Assembly: GCF_007741535.1 (NCBI RefSeq)
Contig: NZ_CP036525.1
Coordinates: forward strand, 4,154,001 to 4,218,000
DNA length: 64,000 nucleotides
Direction of reading: 5' to 3'
Source of the DNA: Rubripirellula lacrimiformis
Lineage (GTDB): Bacteria > Planctomycetota > Planctomycetia > Pirellulales > Pirellulaceae
Positions 55,471 to 62,858 of this stretch are shown in pieces. Made by a program: the position numbers and the translations under genes. Every line of letters begins with the position of its first letter. Positions within the stretch are counted from its first letter, which is position 1. The notes under the pieces were generated by a model that made no database searches, was not told the DNA's origin, and was given only the letters and a program-made list of their open reading frames with translations.

Positions 55471-58002
55471 CTAGCTGGGCCCGTTGCTGCTGGGCCCGTT
55501 GCTGCTGGGGCCGGCCGTTAGGCGATGGATCATGGCGATCAGTTTTTGGCTGTCGAGTGGCTTGGTTGTGTAGTCGGTGCAGCCGGCCGCGAGGCATTCG
55601 TCGCGGTCACTCTTCATGGCGTTGGCAGTCAACGCGATGATCGGCAGGTCACAGCCTCGGCGGCGGAGTTCCGCCGCGGCACTGTACCCGTCCATCACCG
55701 GCATTTGCATGTCCATCACAATCAAATCAATCTGGGGGCGATCGTCCGACTCGATCGTGTCGACCGCTTCTTGCCCGTTGGTTGCCGTCAGCACTCGCCC
55801 GCCTGCCTTTTCAATGAAGTGCTGTGCGAGATAGCGGATGTCACGTCGGTCATCGACCACCAGGATGTTCCCCGAAATCGTCGCCGACTCGGTTGGCTTG
55901 TCTTCGGAAACCTTGACCGACAGGTTCGGTTCGACCAACGATCCCTTGGCCACCGTATCAATCGACAGCGTGAACGTGCTGCCATGGCCGAATTCACTCT
56001 CCAGCGAAACCTCGCCACCGAGCGCCTGTGCAAGACGCCGGCAAATTGCCAAGCCTAACCCGGTACCGCCAAACGATCGGGTGGACGTATTGTCGGCCTG
56101 CTGGAAAGGTTGAAACAACAGCTGTTGGTCCTGTGGCTTGATGCCGATACCCGTATCAATCACATGAAAGACCATTCTGCCGGTGCGACGCTGGCGGCCC
56201 GGGACGCGTTTGTCGACGGTCGCCGAATCGACACCTTGAACGCGACCATGTTTCGAAGCATCGTCTGCGTAACGGCAAACGACTTTTACTTTTCCCTGGT
56301 CCGTGAATTTGATTGCGTTGCCGACTAGGTTCAGCAGGATCTGGCGTAGTCGCACCGCGTCGGTTTCGATCCATTCGGGAATCGGACCATCAAACTCGAT
56401 TTGCAGAGCAATCTTTTTCTCGAACGCTCGAACGTCCATCAACGAGCGAACTTCGGCGAGAATTCCGTCGGGGCGAACACGATCCTTTTCAATTTCCATC
56501 TTCCCGGCATCGATCTTCGACAAGTCCAGGATGTCGTTGATGATATTCAACAGAAAGTCACCATTGCGTCGGATCGTTTCGACAACCTGCAAGTTGTCGG
56601 GATCACGAATGTGGTCTTTCAGAATGTCAGCGTGCCCCATGATCGCCGCCATCGGTGTGCGGATTTCGTGCGACATGTTCGCCAAAAATTCACCGCGCGA
56701 TCGGTTGGCCGTCTCGGCGATATGCTTCGCTCGTTCTAACGATTGTTCGAACGCTTTCCGCTCGTCGACATCGATCACGTAGCCGGTATAGCCAAGGAAC
56801 GTTCCGTCGTCCGCGAAACGGGCGCGTCCTACGTCGACGGCCCAGCGATAGTCGCCATCGGCCAGTCGCAGGCGGAATTCGGATGCAAACGGCTGGCGTG
56901 CGGTAGCGGCCGCTAGAAACTCTTCCGCGGCACGCTGTTGATCGTCAGGGTGAGTGGCGTTGGTCCAACCAAGTCCCATCCCGTCGGCTTCGGTCTGTCC
57001 AGTCGTCACATACCAGCTTTTCGACAGGAACGTGCATCGATGGTTTTCGTCGGTGACCCAGAGCATCGCTGGCGACGCATCCGCGATCTCGCGAAAGTAC
57101 TTCTCGCTTTGACGCAGCATTTCGACGGACAGTTGCCGCTGAGTGTTATCGTAAAAGTGACAAACGACGCCGTATCGATCACCTGGTAACACGATCCGTT
57201 CGAGTGACCAATCATAGGCTTCGGTCACGTCTTTATCGGCACGTTGATGGACGAAGGTTGGGGACGTATACGCTTCGCCTGTTTCCATGGTGTGGTGAAA
57301 TTGCCGGGTCACTTCGTCCGCGACTTCGGCGGACCAAATCACTCGCAATGATTCATTCAACGATCGGCCGATCAGCGGTTCGACGTTACAGAACGCTTCA
57401 CGCGCGCCCTTGCTGGCGTATCGCATCCGCATCTCGCTGTCGACGACATACAAGCCTTGAGGGCTATCGTCGATCAATCGTCGGAACGTTTCGCTGGACT
57501 GTCGCAAACTTTGTTGAACTCTGTCCTTCTCTTGCAGCAGATCACGAACCTCGAATTGCCGCGAACGATCGCGCAGCTTCGCCAACACCGTACTGACGAA
57601 GATGGAGATTCGAAGCGGTCGGTTGATCAGCGTGACATGCCCAAGTGACAAAATTCGCTGCAGCGTGCTGGATCCGACCTCACCAGCCTGCAGCAGCACC
57701 AGCACCGGCAATTCGGACCATTTCGGTTGATGGACTAGCACTTGCTTCAGTCCAGCGATGGCGACCTCGCCCAAGTGTTCCTGTGCGATCAGTGCAATCC
57801 CAGCACCCTCGGTGATGGCGTCAGTGAACGCTGCGATCGAATCGCAACAGCAAACCGCGATGCCATTCTGTACCAGCACTTGATGGCACAGGCGGGCGTC
57901 TTGCGGCGTTGGAGTCAGCGCCACCACTCGCTGGTTCAGTGCGTCCAGCCCGGCAACGGTTGCGCCATCGCTATGATCCTGTGTCGGTAGCTTCGCCATC
58001 AA
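55471..58002 (-). CDS. Hybrid sensor histidine kinase / response regulator
   Basis: This 843-residue cytoplasmic protein has no membrane segment. It opens with a degenerate receiver-like domain (about 25-145) without the phosphorylatable Asp (IALIAQEHL). Two PAS domains follow (about 170-290 and 300-420), then HisKA with phospho-acceptor H445 in MSHEIRTP. The ATPase domain has N558 in NLVGNAIKF, G1 box DTGIGI and G2 box GTGLGLAI; a receiver (about 711-828) has D764 in IVMDMQMP. The tail is a short GPSSN repeat. Its ATG overlaps the stop of the KaiC-like gene (ATGA), so the two are translationally coupled. Confidence 0.95.
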   Translation of the reverse strand: MMAKLPTQDHSDGATVAGLDALNQRVVALTPTPQDARLCHQVLVQNGIAVCCCDSIAAFTDAITEGAGIALIAQEHLGEVAIAGLKQVLVHQPKWSELPVLVLLQAGEVGSSTLQRILSLGHVTLINRPLRISIFVSTVLAKLRDRSRQFEVRDLLQEKDRVQQSLRQSSETFRRLIDDSPQGLYVVDSEMRMRYASKGAREAFCNVEPLIGRSLNESLRVIWSAEVADEVTRQFHHTMETGEAYTSPTFVHQRADKDVTEAYDWSLERIVLPGDRYGVVCHFYDNTQRQLSVEMLRQSEKYFREIADASPAMLWVTDENHRCTFLSKSWYVTTGQTEADGMGLGWTNATHPDDQQRAAEEFLAAATARQPFASEFRLRLADGDYRWAVDVGRARFADDGTFLGYTGYVIDVDERKAFEQSLERAKHIAETANRSRGEFLANMSHEIRTPMAAIMGHADILKDHIRDPDNLQVVETIRRNGDFLLNIINDILDLSKIDAGKMEIEKDRVRPDGILAEVRSLMDVRAFEKKIALQIEFDGPIPEWIETDAVRLRQILLNLVGNAIKFTDQGKVKVVCRYADDASKHGRVQGVDSATVDKRVPGRQRRTGRMVFHVIDTGIGIKPQDQQLLFQPFQQADNTSTRSFGGTGLGLAICRRLAQALGGEVSLESEFGHGSTFTLSIDTVAKGSLVEPNLSVKVSEDKPTESATISGNILVVDDRRDIRYLAQHFIEKAGGRVLTATNGQEAVDTIESDDRPQIDLIVMDMQMPVMDGYSAAAELRRRGCDLPIIALTANAMKSDRDECLAAGCTDYTTKPLDSQKLIAMIHRLTAGPSSNGPSSNGPS

Positions 58003-59507
58003 TGCTGTTCCCTATCCTTGGCAATCAACGATCCCTGTTCGCCGACGAAATCCGGCACTCCGGTCAAGATGCCCCGGAACTTCGTTAGTGGCGGTCCGAT
58101 TTCGACGCCCTTGTTGCTTAGTTTGAATTCGCGAATGGATCGTTCGTGCCGGCCAGTGCGTTTCTTGATCACCGAGATCGCCTGTCTGATTTCACCGGCG
58201 GCTTCGAAATATCGGAACAGAACCACCGAATCCGCCAAATAGCTGGCATCGATCGGTGTGCCCATCGATTGTCCCAGCATGCCGTGCTGGGCAACGACGA
58301 CCAATGTCAAGATGCTCTCTTTGCTCAGGAACTGCAACAATTCGTGCAACTGGATGATCAAGTGCTTTTCGTGCGGCATCGAATTCAGATAGCCGTTCAG
58401 ACTGTCGATCGCGACGATACTGACAGATCGGCCCTGCGGATCCGGACGCACCGAACTGCGGACCAGACATGCCAGTTCACTGGGAGTGATCTCGCCAGGT
58501 GTCAGATTGATGATTTCGATCAGCCCGTCATCGACGTGGCGTCGCAGATCGTATCCGAGACCAGCGGCGCGAGCGAACAACGACTGCTCGCTCTCTTCGA
58601 ATTGAAATAGGATCGCGCGTTCACCTCGCTGTGCCGCCGTGATCGCGAACTGCAGCGCCATCGACGACTTACCGACCCCGGCTGGTCCCAGCAACAACGC
58701 GCTTGTCCCGGCATTGAGTCCGCCACCAAGCAGTTCGTCGAATTCGCGGTTGCCGCTGTCGATCAAATGCGTCGCGGTTTCGGTGGAATCTTGCGTGGCA
58801 ACCGAGCGTGGGTAGATGTTCAAGCCACCGCGCACGATCTTCATGTCGTGAGCACCGCCGATGAATCCGCTGCCCCGATGCTTTAGGATCCGCAGCCGTC
58901 GTCGCTCGCCGCCATAGTCCGACAAAAGATGTTCCAACCGGATCACACCGTGTGCGATGCTTTGCAGGTGTTGATCGTCTTCGCCGGAATAGTCATCCAA
59001 CAACAGCACCGTGCAACCACGACCAACGAAGAACTGTTTCAGCGCCAAGATTTGTCGCCGGTAGCGGAGTGAACCTTGTGCAAGCAATCGCATCTCGGAG
59101 AGCGAGTCGAAGACCACTCGTTTGGGTCGCAGCTGGTTGACCCGTTCCAACACGCCGTCGACCGTTGTCCCCAGTTCGATCTCGGACGGTTCGAACATCG
59201 TGTACTGCAGCCGGGGGTCTTCGATCGCCTTGGTATCGACCAATTCGTAGATCTCGATTCCATCCAGCGTCCAGCCGTGTGATTCAGCGACGCCCTGCAA
59301 TTCCTGCTTGGTTTCCGACAACGTGACATACAGCCCCTTTTCGCCGTTGCGAGCTCCTTCGAGCAGGAACTGCAGCGCAAGGGTGGTCTTTCCTGTGCCC
59401 GGCATTCCCTCGACCAGGTAGAGCCGATCAGAGGTCAGTCCACCGTACAGTATGTCGTCGAGGTCGGGATTGCCTGTGCTGATCTTCGGTGGCATGGCTG
59501 ATGTCAT
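57999..59507 (-). CDS. Double-domain KaiC-like ATPase
   Basis: The start at 59507 (MTSAMPPKIS) follows a short purine-rich site; the frame runs on to 59756 without homology. The 502-residue protein has two RecA-like KaiC domains: CI with Walker A 34-41 (GMPGTGKT) and Walker B VVFDSLSEM, CII with Walker A 274-281 (GPAGVGKS) and IVAIDSLNGY. The catalytic Glu pair is kept in CII (E304-E305) but is S-E in CI (S64-E65). By eye against the cyanobacterial sites T426/S431/T432 the residues are T417, S422 and Y423. No KaiA or KaiB gene is present. It likely relays ATP-dependent signals to the coupled kinase; a clock role is not implied. Confidence 0.93.
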   Translation of the reverse strand: MTSAMPPKISTGNPDLDDILYGGLTSDRLYLVEGMPGTGKTTLALQFLLEGARNGEKGLYVTLSETKQELQGVAESHGWTLDGIEIYELVDTKAIEDPRLQYTMFEPSEIELGTTVDGVLERVNQLRPKRVVFDSLSEMRLLAQGSLRYRRQILALKQFFVGRGCTVLLLDDYSGEDDQHLQSIAHGVIRLEHLLSDYGGERRRLRILKHRGSGFIGGAHDMKIVRGGLNIYPRSVATQDSTETATHLIDSGNREFDELLGGGLNAGTSALLLGPAGVGKSSMALQFAITAAQRGERAILFQFEESEQSLFARAAGLGYDLRRHVDDGLIEIINLTPGEITPSELACLVRSSVRPDPQGRSVSIVAIDSLNGYLNSMPHEKHLIIQLHELLQFLSKESILTLVVVAQHGMLGQSMGTPIDASYLADSVVLFRYFEAAGEIRQAISVIKKRTGRHERSIREFKLSNKGVEIGPPLTKFRGILTGVPDFVGEQGSLIAKDREQH

Positions 59508-59536
59508 ATTCTTCAAGTCTCTTTCAGTGGTTCCAT

Positions 59537-59566
59537 TCGCCCGCGTTCGGATCGCCCGCGTTCGGA
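59537..59566. promoter_or_regulatory. Perfect 15-bp tandem direct repeat upstream of the KaiC-like gene
   Basis: TCGCCCGCGTTCGGA occurs twice in a row (59537-59551 and 59552-59566), with its proximal edge 30 bp upstream of the KaiC-like ATG. A perfect tandem pair of this length is unlikely by chance and is placed like an operator or an activator site. Confidence 0.5.
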
Positions 59567-60038
59567 AAGTTGTCGAATCAATCAACGCACTATCGCCATC
59601 GATCCAGCACGAATGGGTCTGTTGTTTCCGCCCGACCATCGTGACCTTCCGCCGCGTCTTCGACACCAAGCCGCCACGGACCGACGTTCGCGGATGCGGC
59701 AGATCGGTCCCCCGCTCTCCGTTGACAGATCCAGGCGTTGGCAGGAAATCGACCACCTTGGTCTCTTTCGAACAACATCTTGATCCATTCTATCACGTCA
59801 CTTTTTATCCCGCTGACACCCATCATACGCTGCCCGTCGCCACGGATTGCAGCAACGTTCCCAGTCGACGGTGGATGGCTGTCGGAGGTCGGTACGCACC
59901 GTGAGTTTGAAGCGGTTCCGCGTGGTGGTCAACGGCACAACGTTTGCTTCCTGACACCGTCTGCATTAACCGGCGATAGGCGAGCGGATTTCCACTCGTT
60001 CGACCGGCTTCACTGCAAAGAAAAACAGGAGTCCACAA
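59567..60038. other. Divergent intergenic region between KaiC-like and CsbD-like genes
   Basis: About 470 bp. Weak frames occur on both strands, and the left part can be read as an N-terminal extension of the KaiC-like gene, but no protein feature supports that. The region must hold the promoters of both divergent units. No clear -35/-10 pair was assigned. Confidence 0.45.
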
Positions 60039-60497
60039 ATGGCCACAAGGCAAGAACTGCAAGGCGACTGGAACACGGTCGTCGGCAACGTCAAAGAAAA
60101 GTACGGTGAGATCACTGATGCGGAACTGCTTCAGGTGGAGGGGAATGCCGATCAGCTGATCGGATTGATCCAGAGAAAGTCTGGTCAGGCGCGAGAACAA
60201 ATCGAAGCTTACGTGGACTCACTATTCCGCGGCGGCGAAACGACGATCGATCGAGTCAACGACCTCGCTCGGGACTACGCACAGTCAACTGGTCGTGCGA
60301 TCAACGATGGGTACCAACAGGTCGCACAGAGGGCTCGTCAAACTTACGACCAAACTTCCATTGCGGTCGCCGATCGCCCGCTGGGTTCGGTCATGGCTGC
60401 ACTAGGCGTAGGGCTGATCACTGGAATCGCGATCGGCCTATCCATTGGATCTCCGCGTCGCCGTCAACCAACCTGGCACGATCGCTGGCGGATGTAG
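60039..60497 (+). CDS. CsbD-like / DUF883-like small stress membrane protein
   Basis: This 152-residue protein starts with a CsbD-like stretch (LQGDWNTVVGNVKEKYGEITD, then LQVEGNADQLIGLIQRKSGQ). An amphipathic helical middle and a C-terminal membrane helix (about 113-134, GSVMAALGVGLITGIAIGLSI) ending in Arg/His residues resemble ElaB/YqjD (DUF883). The RBS AGGAG lies about eight bases before the ATG. A second DUF883-like gene follows after 68 bp. Such proteins are induced by general stress in other bacteria; the exact role here is unknown. Divergent from the KaiC-like gene. Confidence 0.8.
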   Translation: MATRQELQGDWNTVVGNVKEKYGEITDAELLQVEGNADQLIGLIQRKSGQAREQIEAYVDSLFRGGETTIDRVNDLARDYAQSTGRAINDGYQQVAQRARQTYDQTSIAVADRPLGSVMAALGVGLITGIAIGLSIGSPRRRQPTWHDRWRM

Positions 60498-60565
60498 CAT
60501 CGAGCCACTTTCCAACGATCGTTCCAGATCGATCATTCTTCACCAACACCAGAAAGATTAGACGC

Positions 60566-60814
60566 ATGACCATCAAAACAAAACAAGCCAATCCAAGTTC
60601 ACCAAACTATCGTCACGTGGAACGCCGTGAACACACGGTGGAAGCCACAGAAGTTGCTGCGGAGAAGCTGCAAGCCTACGGCAGCCACTTTGTTGCGGAG
60701 CCTGCTCGCGACCTCGGCAGCCAACTTCGCGACTACGCGCGGCGCAAACCGGATGTAGCCGTGATGTGGTGTTTCGGGCTTGGGATCATCGTTGGCTGGA
60801 AGCTCCGCGGATAG
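60566..60814 (+). CDS. Small DUF883-like membrane protein
   Basis: This 82-residue protein has a helical charged N-terminal part (VEATEVAAEKLQAYGSHF) and a C-terminal membrane helix (DVAVMWCFGLGIIVGWKLRG) preceded by RRKP. It follows the CsbD-like gene on the same strand and shares its helix-then-anchor design, so the pair is probably one operon. Function unknown. Confidence 0.7.
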   Translation: MTIKTKQANPSSPNYRHVERREHTVEATEVAAEKLQAYGSHFVAEPARDLGSQLRDYARRKPDVAVMWCFGLGIIVGWKLRG

Positions 60815-61025
60815 ATCGTCATCGGCGGTTAGGCAGCCGATCATCGTTCAGTGCGCAAGTCAAAGATGGAATAATAAGTTCTTCTTTGCGTATTCATCGA
60901 CACGGCACTTCCTTCGTGTTCGCGTCCTAACCGTGTGATCGCGGCCAATGATCAAAACGTCGAAACGCACGGCATGTTCACGCGGCGGTCACGACCGCCG
61001 AGATGGTGTGTGTGTACCAGAATGG

Positions 61026-61244
61026 TTAGGGCTGTCGATCAGCGCCGCGGCGGTTGCGAAACTGAACGGCAATGTCGATGCACAACGCAATCACGATCAG
61101 GACAACGCAGACTTGGACATGAATGAACGGCCAGTAATCGATGGGTTTTGCCAAAGGGTCGATCAAGCCGTCGTAATCACGAAACAAGAATACAATGTAC
61201 GCTAGCAGTGCACCGACAACCAAGCGAAGGAATTTGGACAGCAC
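61026..61244 (-). CDS. Small two-helix membrane protein
   Basis: This 72-residue protein starts at a GTG with AGGA about eight bases upstream. It has two hydrophobic segments (VVGALLAYIVFLF and VCVVLIVIALCIDIAV), with basic residues at the C-terminus. No family recognised. It lies alone between the DUF883-like genes and the uracil-DNA glycosylase-like gene, both on the other strand. Confidence 0.6.
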   Translation of the reverse strand: MLSKFLRLVVGALLAYIVFLFRDYDGLIDPLAKPIDYWPFIHVQVCVVLIVIALCIDIAVQFRNRRGADRQP

Positions 61245-61493
61245 TATTTTTCCTAGCCGCGGTGTTGCGGGAACGGGAGAGACCTATGTCTCGTCTCAGA
61301 ACGGCTTTCGTTCCTGCGTGAAATCGGCCGTCGGTGCCACGTCGTGCGAACACTTTGGTACGAATGCCATGGAACGAATACCATAGAACGAGGCCCCCCA
61401 ATAATTGAAACCATACGAACGGCCTTCGCTAGAATATTGGGAGATCGAATTCAGTGCAAACTATCGACCTTGCTGAGTGTCTGAATTGCAACG

Positions 61494-62089
61494 ATGAAAC
61501 TTCCCGTCTTGCTGAAACAAATTCGTGCGTGCCGAGAATGTGACCCGCATCTTCCGGCTGGGCCAAGGCCGGTGGTTCAGGCTGCGAGCGGGGCAAAAAT
61601 TCTGATCATCGGCCAGGCGCCGGGGCGTCGAGTCCATCAATCGGGAATCCCGTGGGACGATCCAAGCGGCGATCGGCTCAGAGATTGGATGGGGATCGAC
61701 CGCGATGAGTTTTACGACCCCCAAATGGTGGCGATCATGCCGATGGGCTTTTGCTATCCAGGCCGGGGCCGATCGGGCGATTTGCCTCCCCGAAAGGAAT
61801 GTGCCCGCTGTGGCACGAACCGTTATTGGAACGACTGACGTCGATCAAGCTGACGTTGCTGATTGGCAACTATGCCCAAGCACACTATTGGACTGATCGA
61901 CGCACGGGCAACATGACCGATAGCGTCGCAAACTGGCGCTCTGTAGCTCCTGCCATGTTCCCACTGCCACATCCAAGTCCTCGAAACAACGGTTGGCTCA
62001 AACGGAATCCATGGTTCGAACACGACGTGCTTCCGGTACTTCGTCAGGCCACCGGTGAACTGGTGAAAGTCCATCGTGACGGAGCTTGA
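61494..62089 (+). pseudogene. Uracil-DNA glycosylase-family protein, frameshifted
   Basis: The reading frame is split. The first part (61494 on) reads MKLPVLLKQIRACREC, IIGQAPGRRVHQSG and MGFCYPGRGRSGDLPPR, typical of a small uracil-DNA glycosylase-family protein. After a C-run at 61804-61806 the natural continuation (CPLWHEPLLERL, LLIGNYAQAHYW, PLPHPSPRNNGWL) is in another frame and ends at 62089. Restoring one C would join them into about 199 residues. The GQAPG and HPSPRN motifs correspond to the family's active-site regions. It is either a real one-base deletion or a sequencing error in a homopolymer. Confidence 0.85.
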
Positions 62090-62342
62090 TCCCAGTGGTT
62101 TTGCAATGGAAATGCATATCGAGGGGCCAGCGGCGTCATGAATTTCAGTTGGTCGATACGCGGCATCAAATCTAGCAGACGGACTTGAATTGCAGCTTTG
62201 TTGCCGATTTCGAGATCCACGATCCCCAATCACCCGACCAAGTCGTCATCGTTGGGGACGTGACGACCGATCGCTAGGTTGGCACACGGTGTGCGGTGCA
62301 GATGTTGAACTCAATCGTTTTCACCCGCAACGGATTTTCAAC

Positions 62343-62858
62343 ATGCCCTATGTGCAACCGCTCGATATCGATGACGCCCCCAAGAAGTCGCAGCCCATTC
62401 TGACGGCGATCCAGGAAAAGTTTGGTCGCTCGATGAATATCTTCAGCACGGCGGCCCACCAACCAGATCTGCTTGGTGGGATGACGCAAATCAATGACGG
62501 CATTCGAAACGACTTGCCTGACAAGTTTCGAGAGCTCGCGTATATGAAAGCCTCCCACATCAACGCTTGTGAGTATTGCTCGCACTACCACGAACAGGCC
62601 GCCAAGCAAGCTGGCATCAGCGATCAACAGATCGCGCAGATCGGTACCTTCGAATCAAGTGACGCGTTTGATGACGAGGAGAAGGCGGTCCTGTCTTACG
62701 CGGAACAGTTGACGAAGACAGCCAACATCGATGCCGCAACGGTTCATCAGTTGAAGGAGTTTTTGGACGACAAACAACTGGTCAGTCTGGCCGGTGCTGT
62801 CGCACTCGCAAACTTTACCAACCGCTTCAACCACGGACTGGACATTCAACTGCCATGA
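62343..62858 (+). CDS. AhpD-like / carboxymuconolactone decarboxylase-family protein
   Basis: The start at 62343 (MPYVQPLDI) is chosen over the longer frame to 62190, which has no homology-like features. The 171-residue protein has the AhpD redox motif C76-E-Y-C79 followed by H83 (INACEYCSHYHEQA) in an all-helical fold. It probably acts as an alkylhydroperoxidase-like thiol peroxidase or reductase, taking electrons from a disulfide reductase. The next gene, a disulfide oxidoreductase, overlaps its stop by four bases (ATGA), which supports a shared electron pathway. Confidence 0.85.
   Translation: MPYVQPLDIDDAPKKSQPILTAIQEKFGRSMNIFSTAAHQPDLLGGMTQINDGIRNDLPDKFRELAYMKASHINACEYCSHYHEQAAKQAGISDQQIAQIGTFESSDAFDDEEKAVLSYAEQLTKTANIDAATVHQLKEFLDDKQLVSLAGAVALANFTNRFNHGLDIQLP

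Noticed and set aside
57999-59507. Complete Kai circadian clock.
   Set aside because: Only a KaiC-like gene is present; no KaiA or KaiB, and KaiC homologues are widespread without clocks.
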